Source of the DNA: Bacillota bacterium
GTDB taxonomy: Bacteria > Bacillota > Clostridia > Christensenellales > DTU072
Reading direction: 5' to 3'
Assembly: GCA_023394875.1 (NCBI GenBank)
Contig: JAEXAB010000003.1
Coordinates: 372,001-436,000, forward strand
DNA length: 64,000 nt
A program made the translations under genes and the position numbers. Position 1 is the first letter of the stretch; the number at the start of each line of letters is the position of its first letter. A model generated the notes under the pieces. It did no database searches. It saw nothing but the letters and a program-made list of their open reading frames with translations, and was not told where the DNA came from. Of the stretch, positions 18,978 to 27,266 are shown piece by piece.

Positions 18978-19508
18978 ATGAAAAAAATTATCAGTAAATC
19001 AAGCAAAAAAACCGACCAAAATAAGCTAATTGAACTAATTAAAGAGCAGTCCGAACGGATAAACGAACTCCGTCAGGAAAACAGCGACCTTTTAGTTGCT
19101 TTAGAGGCCTATCGAAAAAAGGAAAAAGAAATTTCCGAACTCCTTTCCTTTGCCAAAAAGCAGAGCGAAGAGCTAAAAAGCGAAGCCAAAGTAAAACTTG
19201 CCTTAGAGTGTGAAAGGATAAAACTCTACCGCAAAAAGTGGTTGGCTGTCGCTGATATAAAAGACGGCATTGCTCTTGCCCAAAACTTTGAAAAAACCCT
19301 TTCCACCCTCAAAGTCTGCCAAAAGGAAATGGAAGAAATGCTGGCAAACGACCTTGGCGAAAGTATGCAGATATACCTAAAAGAACGCGACCGCATTGAC
19401 GATGACCCGATACTTGACTATCAGGCAATTTTATGCGACAAAAAAACCCCCGACAACATAGATAGTTTATCGGGGGAAGAAATCGAAGATCTTTTAAGAC
19501 AATTATAA
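18978..19508 (+). CDS. Coiled-coil protein of unknown function
   Basis: A 176-residue, highly charged cytoplasmic protein. Residues about 15-95 are dominated by Lys, Glu and Leu in heptad-like spacing (LIELIKEQSERINELRQENS), predicting a long coiled coil; the C-terminal 70 residues are acidic and less regular, ending LSGEEIEDLLRQL. I do not recognise a family. No Shine-Dalgarno site precedes the ATG; a CATAAT box ends 6 bp upstream, so the transcript may be leaderless, though no good -35 is visible. It stands alone on this strand; its stop is 5 bp from the stop of the convergent transporter gene. Confidence 0.7.
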   Translation: MKKIISKSSKKTDQNKLIELIKEQSERINELRQENSDLLVALEAYRKKEKEISELLSFAKKQSEELKSEAKVKLALECERIKLYRKKWLAVADIKDGIALAQNFEKTLSTLKVCQKEMEEMLANDLGESMQIYLKERDRIDDDPILDYQAILCDKKTPDNIDSLSGEEIEDLLRQL

Positions 19509-19513
19509 AAAAA

Positions 19514-20938
19514 TCAGCACTTTTCCCTTCTTTGGACAATTTCTGAACGCATCTGTTCTTTTACGTTTTTGTCTATCTTATAGAAGAATACAGGCAATGC
19601 GGCTAAGAAAGAGCAAACACCGGGAATAAATAGAAACGCGGCGAAAACTATGTTCTGCATTTTAACAGAAATTGCATCTACTGCAATACCGCCGAAATAC
19701 CCCGACGCGCCCACGATAAAGATACCGACCGCCACGCTTAGCGCGTTACTTATCTTTATAGATAAACTAAGTACGGCAAACTGCGTACCTTCGGTACGTT
19801 TGCCCGTTTGCCATTCCCGATAGTCCACTATGTCGCTTACCATTACCATCGGCAAATATCCGTGCGGACCAAACATAATTCCCACAAAAAATTGATAGAT
19901 AAGTATCGCCCACAGAGAGCGGAAAGCAGTACCGCCTAAGCCGTAGCAAAGCATAGCTATCAAACAAACCACAAGCCCGTAGATGCCAAAAACGATAAAG
20001 GTTTTCTTTTCCCCCCATTTTTTGTTGATTACAGGTACGGCAAGGATACTAATCATAGAAGATATTGCCGCCGTTATACCCACCAGCCAAGGAAGATTTT
20101 CTCCAGCCGCTTGATAATGGAAAGAGCCGATAGTAATATCAACGCCCTCTTTAAGGAGTACCGCCGAAGCCTGAACGGTTATACCCATAGCCATGTTTCT
20201 GCCGAAACCAAGCATAAAGGTTAAGAAAATTATTAGTAGCATTTTGTTGTTCTTGAGTTCCATAACCATTTGCTTTAACGTCATTTTGTTGTTGGAGGAA
20301 ACAACCAGTTCTTCGGTAAAGAAATATACCAGAATATAAAGTACCAACCCAATAACGCCTATAAATAACGCGGTTATTAAAAACTCTTTTTCGGTTATTA
20401 CGCTTGATTTTGTCAAAGCGCATACTACCGGCACAACCAGTCCGGGCGCCGCTAGAGCAATTGATTTCATTACGTTGGTGATGCCCGCGGCGGCGTTTCT
20501 TTCTTCGCAATCGGGACTAAGAAGAGCCAGCATACCTTGACTGGGGATATCGGCAAAGCTCATAACTATGTTCCAAAGTATAGTGGTAACGGTAATATAA
20601 ATATACATTGCGGTGTCGTTTACAAAGTTTATTTTTATAAACATAACCGTGGTAAGAACCGCCAAAGGTACCGAACTCATCAAAATAAAGGGCTTCATTT
20701 TGCCCGACTTGAAATTTGACCTGTCGATAAGATTTCCGATAAACGGATCGGCAAGCGCGCTAATTACTTTAGCTATAAGAATAATCGCCGCGATTATCAT
20801 AAGGTTGGCGTTGAATACCGTAGTATAAAACTGCGACTGGTAAGAGTTTATGTAGCCTATGAACAACTGCATTCCGAATATCCCGAATGCATATATCCAC
20901 ATAGAACTCGCTTTCATGTATTTTTTCTGCCCTGCCAT
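19514..20938 (-). CDS. GPH-family sugar:cation symporter (MFS fold)
   Basis: A 474-residue polytopic membrane protein with about 12 hydrophobic segments. The motif ADPFIGNLIDRS after the second segment and MFGPHGYLPMVMVSDIVDY in the second half are characteristic of the glycoside-pentoside-hexuronide:cation symporter family (melibiose, xyloside and glucuronide carriers). It would import a sugar or glycoside with Na+ or H+; the substrate cannot be read from sequence and no glycosidase gene is adjacent. An AGGTGG site precedes the ATG. It follows the GGDEF-EAL-PAS gene by 36 bp on the same strand and is probably cotranscribed with it. Confidence 0.85.
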   Translation of the reverse strand: MAGQKKYMKASSMWIYAFGIFGMQLFIGYINSYQSQFYTTVFNANLMIIAAIILIAKVISALADPFIGNLIDRSNFKSGKMKPFILMSSVPLAVLTTVMFIKINFVNDTAMYIYITVTTILWNIVMSFADIPSQGMLALLSPDCEERNAAAGITNVMKSIALAAPGLVVPVVCALTKSSVITEKEFLITALFIGVIGLVLYILVYFFTEELVVSSNNKMTLKQMVMELKNNKMLLIIFLTFMLGFGRNMAMGITVQASAVLLKEGVDITIGSFHYQAAGENLPWLVGITAAISSMISILAVPVINKKWGEKKTFIVFGIYGLVVCLIAMLCYGLGGTAFRSLWAILIYQFFVGIMFGPHGYLPMVMVSDIVDYREWQTGKRTEGTQFAVLSLSIKISNALSVAVGIFIVGASGYFGGIAVDAISVKMQNIVFAAFLFIPGVCSFLAALPVFFYKIDKNVKEQMRSEIVQRREKC

Positions 20939-20974
20939 AATCCACCTATCCTTTTTATTGAATTTCGGTTATTT

Positions 20975-22999
20975 TTATCCGCCGTTTTTCAGCGTTTCTA
21001 TCAATATTTGATACTTTCTCTTTTCGTCTAAGAACTTCTGTTCGGCTTTTTTGTAGTTTGTTATATCGTTCATTGCCGCATACAGCAAATATCTGTCCCC
21101 TTTTTTGGCAATAAACATAACGCTCACTTCCAGCCATATGACACTACCGTCATAGGCGTACCTTCTGTACTCTCCTTTGACGGGTTTTTTTAAAGAAATT
21201 GCCTTTTTAATAAGCTTTTCCAAAACAGGCTTGTCTTCCTTAAATACTTTTGATGCGGCATTAGTGTTATCCCCTTCAAAATATTTGTGGCGGGTGGTCT
21301 TCATAATTTCAAAATATTGGTCGTTACACCTAATAACCTCCACGTTGCCGTTATAAGCCTCTATTATGGCAAGGGCGTTTATTGCTGTATTGAAAAGATC
21401 GTTAATAGCTCCGTTCATTTCCCAAAGCTCGGCGATTTTTAATTGTAGCTCTTCACTTACCCTTTCGCTCTCTTCCTCATACTTATATTTCTTCGCCGCG
21501 TTTATATATTCGCTAACTTCCATAGCTTCGGCAAAAAAACTTCCTTGTCCCATATTGCATCCGATGCTGCGTAAAAACTCTACTTGCTCCCTTGTCTCCA
21601 CTCCGCCGGCAATAACCGGTATACCAAACCACTTTGCCATTTTTATTACCGAAGTAAATATATTACGTGGTTTTACACCGCTTTCCCCTTCGGCTGTTAA
21701 GAATTTCATATCTATTTTCAAAATGTCTATGGGAAAATCCTTGAACATATTGAGAGAAGAATACCCGCTTCCGAAGTCGTCCATTATTATACTAAAACCG
21801 CATGCCTGCAGTTCTCTAAGGACTTTTAGAAGGCTCTCATTATCGCTGTAATATGCGCTTTCTGTTACTTCCAACTCTATTAACTTCGGCAAAACGCCGT
21901 ATTTGCTGACAATTTTGTTTAATTTGGTCACTATTTCGGGGTCGTACATGTTTACTCTTGATACGTTGACGGCAACAGGGCGCGTTACCGCTCCACTACT
22001 TATTGACTTACCTAAAAATGCGCAAACCTCTTCCCAAACATAGTTATCAAGCTGGGCGATAAATCCGTTCTTTTCAAATACAGGTATAAATTTAGCGGGC
22101 GGAATTTCCCCTTTTGTGGGATGAATCCACTTTATAAGGGCTTCGGCTCCCACAACGCTATTTGTATTAAGATTGTATTTCGGCTGATAATAGACAACGA
22201 ATTCCTTATTCTTAATAGCCTTTTCCATATCTACAACTATTTCTTGTTCAGCCGTTACTTTTTGGAGCATATCTTCATCGAAAACGGCGCAGACCTTGTT
22301 ATATTGTCCTTTTATAGTTTTTGACGCCATAATAGCCCTATCGACCATAGACCTTACTTCTAAATTTCTATCCCTAATAAGATAAACGCCCAAATAAGGA
22401 AAAACTTTGAAATTGATAGTATAAATATCCGATAATTCCTTGCTTTTATTTGAAATTTTATTTATTGCGCTTTCGCTGTAAGGTAAAAACAACACGAACT
22501 TATCATCGCCAATTCTTCCGTACGTTACTTGCGGATGCTCATCAAAAGACCGTAAATTGTCGGCAATATAGCAAAGCAATTTATCCCCTGCCATTTTTCC
22601 GTAATATTCGTTAATCAACCTAAACCGCGCAACGTTAATGGTTACAATCATAAAGTCAGTTTCTGTCTCGTCTTTAAGCTGTTTTTCCACTACTTTTACA
22701 AAATAAGGATAGGTATAAATACCCGTTAGTTTGTCATAAATGGAATCTCTGAACATTTTATTGCGCCTGACAAGCACTACGGATATAAAAATAACCGCCG
22801 CAATAAGGGCGATTATCAATAAAAGCAAAGAAAAAAATATGTATAAAAACTTGGTGTTATCGAACAAATTTTCTATGTTCGCAAGCATTTCCATTCTGAT
22901 TTCGGAGATAGAAAAAGAAAGGCTCTTAATAATATCAGAGCCGCCAAAAGCATTGTTACCCATGCTTTTTAATATGCCTTCACCGATTATTTCTTTCAT
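20975..22999 (-). CDS. Membrane protein with degenerate GGDEF, EAL and PAS domains
   Basis: A 674-residue protein: short external N terminus, one membrane segment (about 50-76), GGDEF-like domain (about 88-240), EAL domain (about 262-505) and C-terminal PAS domain (about 540-665). The cyclase signature reads RIGDDKF instead of GGDEF (near residue 165), so diguanylate cyclase activity is unlikely. The EAL domain keeps GAEALIKW, NVSRVN, ELEVTES, MDDFGSGYSS, LKIDMKF and the Gln after GCNMG, but the usual AEGVE reads AGGVE (near residue 463), losing a Glu used in catalysis in characterised phosphodiesterases. It may be a weak phosphodiesterase or a c-di-GMP receptor (inference). The sugar transporter gene follows 36 bp downstream. 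Confidence 0.85.
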   Translation of the reverse strand: MKEIIGEGILKSMGNNAFGGSDIIKSLSFSISEIRMEMLANIENLFDNTKFLYIFFSLLLLIIALIAAVIFISVVLVRRNKMFRDSIYDKLTGIYTYPYFVKVVEKQLKDETETDFMIVTINVARFRLINEYYGKMAGDKLLCYIADNLRSFDEHPQVTYGRIGDDKFVLFLPYSESAINKISNKSKELSDIYTINFKVFPYLGVYLIRDRNLEVRSMVDRAIMASKTIKGQYNKVCAVFDEDMLQKVTAEQEIVVDMEKAIKNKEFVVYYQPKYNLNTNSVVGAEALIKWIHPTKGEIPPAKFIPVFEKNGFIAQLDNYVWEEVCAFLGKSISSGAVTRPVAVNVSRVNMYDPEIVTKLNKIVSKYGVLPKLIELEVTESAYYSDNESLLKVLRELQACGFSIIMDDFGSGYSSLNMFKDFPIDILKIDMKFLTAEGESGVKPRNIFTSVIKMAKWFGIPVIAGGVETREQVEFLRSIGCNMGQGSFFAEAMEVSEYINAAKKYKYEEESERVSEELQLKIAELWEMNGAINDLFNTAINALAIIEAYNGNVEVIRCNDQYFEIMKTTRHKYFEGDNTNAASKVFKEDKPVLEKLIKKAISLKKPVKGEYRRYAYDGSVIWLEVSVMFIAKKGDRYLLYAAMNDITNYKKAEQKFLDEKRKYQILIETLKNGG

Positions 23000-23106
23000 C
23001 CTTTTCCCTTAAATTCTCCGCATACGTATAGTGTAAACCGTTTTTTTCATTATAAGTGACAATGTCAGTAAAAGTCAATAAGGAACTAAAAAATGTTCGC
23101 CTGGAG

Positions 23107-23136
23107 TTGACAAAACCATAAAAAAAATATTATAGT
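23107..23136 (+). promoter_or_regulatory. Promoter placing the transcript start at the ATG (leaderless)
   Basis: Perfect TTGACA (23107-23112), 18-bp spacer, TATAGT (23131-23136), then only 6 bp to the ATG at 23143. There is no Shine-Dalgarno site between them. Confidence 0.65.
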
Positions 23137-23142
23137 TGTCCT

Positions 23143-23619
23143 ATGAAAATTTTAATTGTATGTTCCAGTAACGTTTGCAGAAGTCCTTACGCAGAATTTT
23201 ATCTGCGCCGCCTTATTAACGCCGATGAAAATATGAAATCAAAAATTGAGTGGGTAAAAAGCGGAGCAGTCTTAAACAAATCTTTTTTGCGGCTCTTTGA
23301 TAAAGCCGAAGTGTATATGCGTATACAAGGTTTCTCCGAAGAGGAAATTTTTAGCCACAAGCCCGCGTATTTTTGGCTAAATAAGCAACGCTTCCGCGAT
23401 GCCGACGTAATTATTTGCATGACGAAGTTCCATAAATATCTTGTTCCCAAAAAATACCGCCAAAAAATGCTTACCCTATCGGAGGCGGCAATCGGAGAAT
23501 ACGTAAAAATCCCCGACCCGTTTATTTTGAGAACTCAGGAAGAATACAATGAAGCTATGAAACAGTTGGAACACTATCTTGACCTTTACTTTGAAAAACT
23601 GAAAAAAGAATTAACTTAG
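23143..23619 (+). CDS. Low-molecular-weight protein tyrosine phosphatase family
   Basis: A 158-residue cytoplasmic protein with the LMW phosphatase fold. The P-loop CSSNVCRS gives the Cys-x5-Arg motif at residues 7-13, and a DPF motif (about residue 126) supplies the likely general-acid Asp. The family removes phosphate from phosphotyrosine or phosphoarginine; the middle of this protein (aromatic and basic, FWLNKQRFRDAD) is unusual, so the substrate is uncertain. No ribosome site precedes the ATG, and the promoter places the transcript start at the initiation codon. It is followed by tRNA-Pro, which has its own promoter. Confidence 0.85.
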   Translation: MKILIVCSSNVCRSPYAEFYLRRLINADENMKSKIEWVKSGAVLNKSFLRLFDKAEVYMRIQGFSEEEIFSHKPAYFWLNKQRFRDADVIICMTKFHKYLVPKKYRQKMLTLSEAAIGEYVKIPDPFILRTQEEYNEAMKQLEHYLDLYFEKLKKELT

Positions 23620-23641
23620 ACTATAATCGCCAATATTTTTA

Positions 23642-23670
23642 TTGCAAAACCAAATACTTTGTAATATAAT
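23642..23670 (+). promoter_or_regulatory. Promoter of tRNA-Pro
   Basis: TTGCAA (23642-23647), 17-bp spacer, perfect TATAAT (23665-23670), 14 bp ahead of the mature tRNA 5' end. Confidence 0.75.
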
Positions 23671-23684
23671 AGTATGCGCAATAA

Positions 23685-23761
23685 CGAGGTGTAGCGCAGT
23701 TTGGTAGCGCGCTTGGTTCGGGACTAAGAGGCCGTGGGTTCGAATCCCGCCACCTCGACCA
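23685..23761 (+). tRNA. tRNA-Pro (anticodon CGG)
   Basis: A 77-nt cloverleaf with encoded CCA. The acceptor arm pairs CGAGGTG with CACCTCG, the D-arm stem is GCGC/GCGC, the anticodon loop reads TTCGGGA giving anticodon CGG, and the T-arm contains GGTTCGAATCC. The downstream hairpin starts on the last base of the CCA. Confidence 0.95.
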
Positions 23762-23799
23762 TACAAAAAGGGAGGGTAGTTTACTCTCCCTTTTTGTAT
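23761..23799 (+). terminator. Intrinsic terminator after tRNA-Pro
   Basis: A perfect 14-bp stem (23761-23774 with 23786-23799; arms end in CAAAAAGGGAG and CTCCCTTTTTG) with an 11-nt loop and an internal T-run, directly abutting the tRNA. Confidence 0.8.
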
Positions 23800-24075
23800 C
23801 CGTTTGAAAAAAAGGCGGGATTCGAACACCGTTGGGGGCGTTTTCCGTTATTATTTTGCCCCTGTGCGGGCGAAATTAGGAAAACGGGAATGTGCTGTAG
23901 GCTTGAAGCACAAGCGGCATATCTGTATAAGTGCTGAACTCCGGTGTAAGTAGGAGCCAATTTTTCGAAGGTCACTTCCGGCTTGCTGTATACAGCTTCA
24001 AAATACCAATCATAAGTAAAAAAATGAATAGTCTTATGTTTGAATTCCTCATCGTCGGGTTTTGCTTTTGTATAG
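23800..24075. other. Structured non-coding segment after tRNA-Pro
   Basis: I see no convincing gene here. The segment holds a 14-nt inverted copy of the tRNA-Pro T-arm (23814-23827) and several hairpins: CGTTTTCC/GGAAAACG enclosing GCCC/GGGC (about 23839-23886), GTGCT/AGCAC (about 23892-23911) and the palindrome GCTGTATACAGC (about 23985-23996). It could be a remnant mobile sequence or an uncharacterised RNA; neither is shown. Confidence 0.4.
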
Positions 24076-25068
24076 AAAAAAATCGTTGGAATACTAATTT
24101 TATTAACTATCGTTATTGGTATATTATTTACTTTTTCGGGTTGCGTGTCTACTTATAATTCAAAACCGGGTCCCATTGAAGAGGTATGCGGCACGTATAA
24201 ATTATCAAAATATGAAAAGAAAGACGAAAACGGCGAAAATTATGATTATAAGTCAGCTAACGGCATTTCCGCCTATATGATAGTAAAAGAGGACGGCTAC
24301 GGCTATTATTTTTATAAAGATAACGTAACTCCGCTAAAAAGCGAAACTACTCTCGTTACTTTTATTAACGACGAAGAAAAAACCGAACTTATAAAAAGTA
24401 TTGACGTAACAACAGGTGCCGATGTAAAACAATGGGATAAGAAAGTAGGTTGCGGAGACGAACCGCAAATGGGCTTTAACGTAAAAAACCACACTCTAAA
24501 TTGGACAATTCATTCCGGCACAGCAAATTTCGGGACAAAAGAGGTTGAATATTCTACCGTTCATTATACAAGAATAAGCGCAGACACTTCCTTTGAAACG
24601 GTCGGTAAAGAACTTAATACCACCATAGCCGAACTTCCCAGATACGAATTAAAGAGAATAACAAGCCCTCTTGTTTTAGTGGACAATCAAAGCGCCACCA
24701 TGCCGAAAAGATTCGAATACTTTATCGTTGATATTGATACTATTAAACAAACGGCTGATATTTATTATCAAAAAGTCGGCGGAGAAGAAATTGCCATAAA
24801 TAATTATGACGGTTTTGAAATTACTTTTGGGGAAGCAAATGGCAACAAATACGCAGAAATAACCTTAGATAAAGACAAAACCGGAGAGGATATTTTAATC
24901 GGGCATAATTTTACAGGCTATTGCGATTATAAAAAAACCGCCCCAAGTATTTTTTGGTTTAACGATGAAGTCTGGCAAAATGATACCTTGAATATGTATT
25001 ACGGTGAAAGTAAAACAATAAGTGAAATAATCGCCGAATTAAAATCTATAAATAATAATGCCGAATAA
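24076..25068 (+). CDS. Predicted lipoprotein with lost or unrecognised start codon
   Basis: The open frame begins right after an in-frame TAG and reads KKIVGILILLTIVIGILF then TFSGC, which is a lipoprotein signal peptide, followed by about 310 residues of soluble protein with no family I recognise. There is no ATG, GTG or TTG ahead of the signal peptide in frame. The first usual start is GTG at 24145, which lies after the lipobox Cys and would remove the export signal. Upstream the DNA reads TGTATAG and then seven A; removing one A from ATAG would give ATG-AAA-AAA-ATC, a standard lipoprotein start. So this is either a start-codon mutation, a sequence error near the A-run, or an unusual start. 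The body of the frame is intact, with no internal stops. Confidence 0.6.
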   Translation, partial: KKIVGILILLTIVIGILFTFSGCVSTYNSKPGPIEEVCGTYKLSKYEKKDENGENYDYKSANGISAYMIVKEDGYGYYFYKDNVTPLKSETTLVTFINDEEKTELIKSIDVTTGADVKQWDKKVGCGDEPQMGFNVKNHTLNWTIHSGTANFGTKEVEYSTVHYTRISADTSFETVGKELNTTIAELPRYELKRITSPLVLVDNQSATMPKRFEYFIVDIDTIKQTADIYYQKVGGEEIAINNYDGFEITFGEANGNKYAEITLDKDKTGEDILIGHNFTGYCDYKKTAPSIFWFNDEVWQNDTLNMYYGESKTISEIIAELKSINNNAE

Positions 25069-25094
25069 TAAAATTCTAGTTGGTACAATAACAA

Positions 25095-25121
25095 AAAATC
25101 ATTTCGCAGGGAAATGATTTT
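25095..25121 (+). terminator. Hairpin after the lipoprotein gene
   Basis: An 11-bp perfect stem (AAAATCATTTC with GAAATGATTTT) and a 5-nt loop, followed by TCTCATTTAT. The T-run is inside the stem, as in bidirectional terminators. Confidence 0.6.
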
Positions 25122-25159
25122 CTCATTTATTAGCGTGTTCAAAACTTATGGTCAATTTT

Positions 25160-25187
25160 AGACTTTACCCGTGAACGGGTAAAGTCT
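25160..25187 (-). terminator. Hairpin overlapping the cysK stop codon
   Basis: A 12-bp perfect stem (AGACTTTACCCG with CGGGTAAAGTCT) and a TGAA tetraloop; it includes the first two bases of the cysK stop codon. No T-run follows on the cysK strand, so it may stabilise the 3' end instead of terminating. Confidence 0.45.
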
Positions 25188-26112
25188 ATTCAAACAACTC
25201 TGTAGACAAATATCTATCTCCGCCGTCGGGGAAAATAACTACTATGTTTTTATTCTTATTTTCCTCTCTTTGGGAAAGCACCTTAGCAGCATAAAGGGCG
25301 GCGCCTGAGGAGATGCCTACCAACGTGCCGTCTTCTCTTGCTATCTCTTTGGCGGTAGATATGGCGTCTTCGTCGCTTACGGTTATTATTTCGTCAACTA
25401 GTTCACTGTCAAAATTATCGGGAATGAAGTTTGCGCCGATGCCTTGAATTCTGTGCGGAGCGGCATAGCCTTGCGAAAGTAAAGGTGAGGCTTTGGGTTC
25501 CACTGCGACTACTTTTATATTACTATTTTTAGCTTTTAGGAATTCCGCTATACCTCTTATTGTTCCTGCGCTGCCTACCCCTGCCACAAAAATATCCACG
25601 TTGCCGTCTAGGTCTTCATATATTTCTCTGGCGGTATTTTCTCTATGGGTTTTCGGGTTGGCTTTGTTGGAAAACTGATAAGGTATAAAGCTGTCCGCTA
25701 TTTCTTTATGCAGTCTTTCGGCTTCTTCAACAGCTCCTTGCATACCTTTTGCTCTGTCGGTTAGAACTAGTTCGGCGCCCAAAAAAGCAAGTAGCTTTCT
25801 TCTTTCTATACTCATTGTTTCGGGCATAGTAAGTATACAACGGAGTTTCTTTACCGAACAAACCATGGCAAGCCCGATTCCCGTATTTCCGCTAGTCGGC
25901 TCTATTATGGCTGTATTCTTACCAATAAGTTCTCTTTCCTCTCCGTCGTTTATCATAGAAAGGGCAATCCTGTCTTTAATACTGCCCGCTGGGTTAAAAT
26001 ATTCCAGCTTGGCAAATATTTTGGAAGCTAAATTATACTTCTTCTGATAATTAACTAGTTCCAAAAGAGGCGTTTTGCCTATTAAGTCGGTAATGGAACG
26101 GTACGTGTTCAT
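25186..26112 (-). CDS. cysK: Cysteine synthase (O-acetylserine sulfhydrylase)
   Basis: A PLP enzyme making cysteine from O-acetylserine and sulfide. The 308 residues are the normal length. The PLP lysine lies in GSIKDR (near residue 45), the substrate loop is PTSGNTGIG, and the phosphate-binding loop reads GVGSAGTIRG where GTGGT is usual; the C-terminal SSGAAL is present. The Ser-Ala substitution is conservative but could mark a related beta-synthase with a different amino-acid acceptor. The start overlaps the stop of the kinase gene by 4 bp (ATGA), so translation is probably coupled. Confidence 0.92.
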   Translation of the reverse strand: MNTYRSITDLIGKTPLLELVNYQKKYNLASKIFAKLEYFNPAGSIKDRIALSMINDGEERELIGKNTAIIEPTSGNTGIGLAMVCSVKKLRCILTMPETMSIERRKLLAFLGAELVLTDRAKGMQGAVEEAERLHKEIADSFIPYQFSNKANPKTHRENTAREIYEDLDGNVDIFVAGVGSAGTIRGIAEFLKAKNSNIKVVAVEPKASPLLSQGYAAPHRIQGIGANFIPDNFDSELVDEIITVSDEDAISTAKEIAREDGTLVGISSGAALYAAKVLSQREENKNKNIVVIFPDGGDRYLSTELFE

Positions 26113-27062
26113 AATCCCTCCGAAAATTCCAGTAATTTTTTAACGTCAAAGTTTGCGCCCTTAACTGCAACGGATAAGGAACTTGCCTTGCAGGCAAACA
26201 TTAATGCTTTTTTTAGGGTTTCTTCTTTAAGGTTGTCAATATTAAGAACATTTTTTTCAAAATAATAAAGGAAAGAGCCGATAAAAATATCTCCCGCGCC
26301 TGTGGTGTCAACTACCGTTTCTACCTTGTAGCCCGAAAATTTTACCGCAAAATCCTTAGTAATTGCCATTGCGCCGTCTGCCCCTAAGGTAAGCAACAAC
26401 AATTTTGCTCCATTACTAAGCAAACTTTTTGCTCCTCTTATAATATCGGTATCGTCTGTAAGAAACTCCACTTCGTCATCACTCACTTTTAGGATATCGG
26501 CATATTTACAAAATTCCAAAACGGTGTTTTTTAGTTCCTCTTTGCTATCCCAAAGAGGAAAACGCAAATTAGGGTCAAAGGATACTATCCCTTTGTTTTT
26601 CTTTGTATAATTTATAGCTTCTATATGGGCGTATTTCGTGGGGCATTCTACCAAGTCAACCGAACAAAAATGCAGGATATTATTATTAAAATATTCTTCT
26701 TTTAGTTCTTCTTTATCAATGAGCATATCGCTGCCCGGCTTGCGGTAAAAGGCAAAATCTCTGTCGCCGTTCTTATCCAAACTGACAAAGGCAAGAGAAG
26801 TGTTTGCTAAATCGGTTCTTAATATAAGTGAAGTATCCACGCCCTTTGACATTAAGGTAGCAATGATAAAATCCCCGAAAGCGTCAAAGCCTAGTTTCGT
26901 TAAAACCTTTCCCTCTCCGCCTAGCGTTGCGTAAGCTGTCGCTACGTTAGTAGGCGCCCCGCCTAAGTGCCTTTCAAAATTAACCACTTGAGATAACGGC
27001 ACACCTTTTTCTTTTGGTATAAAATCTATGAGGGCTTCTCCGATTGCTATCAAACTGCGCAT
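26109..27062 (-). CDS. scrK: PfkB-family carbohydrate kinase, probably fructokinase
   Basis: A 317-residue ribokinase-family protein. The N-terminal signature FERHLGGAPTNVA and the C-terminal DTTGAGDIFIGSFLYYF with the catalytic Asp are intact. IAIGEALIDFIP at the start and GFDAFGDFI are typical of bacterial fructokinases that make fructose 6-phosphate, but other ketose or nucleoside kinases share these features, so the symbol is tentative. A CGGAG site precedes the ATG and a TTGACA-17-TATCCT promoter lies upstream. cysK follows with a 4-bp overlap, an odd functional pairing. Confidence 0.78.
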   Translation of the reverse strand: MRSLIAIGEALIDFIPKEKGVPLSQVVNFERHLGGAPTNVATAYATLGGEGKVLTKLGFDAFGDFIIATLMSKGVDTSLILRTDLANTSLAFVSLDKNGDRDFAFYRKPGSDMLIDKEELKEEYFNNNILHFCSVDLVECPTKYAHIEAINYTKKNKGIVSFDPNLRFPLWDSKEELKNTVLEFCKYADILKVSDDEVEFLTDDTDIIRGAKSLLSNGAKLLLLTLGADGAMAITKDFAVKFSGYKVETVVDTTGAGDIFIGSFLYYFEKNVLNIDNLKEETLKKALMFACKASSLSVAVKGANFDVKKLLEFSEGL

Positions 27063-27096
27063 AATATTTCTCCGATATTTTTATTCCGTTAAATAG

Positions 27097-27125
27097 AGGA
27101 TACCCTTGCAAAGTATATTTGTCAA
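27097..27125 (-). promoter_or_regulatory. Promoter of the kinase-cysK operon
   Basis: On the minus strand TTGACA (27120-27125), 17-bp spacer, TATCCT (27097-27102), about 35 bp before the start codon. Confidence 0.6.
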
Positions 27126-27266
27126 TAATATAGTAATAATTTTACGCTGTTTTCAATAAGGTTATTTTTATGCCCCTTTTGGTATACCAAATCAGCGTGA
27201 ATTCTTAGCTAATAAGATGCCATTACAAACTAAATTTATTCTATCTGCGTAATTTCCATAATTTTA

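Noticed and set aside
23611..23829. Minus-strand ORF across tRNA-Pro with a GGIRTHGLL-type peptide
   Set aside because: This is the well-known spurious translation of tRNA antisense sequence.
23781..23975. Minus-strand 64-codon ORF downstream of tRNA-Pro
   Set aside because: No ribosome site, no family resemblance, and it runs through hairpins and the tRNA T-arm copy.
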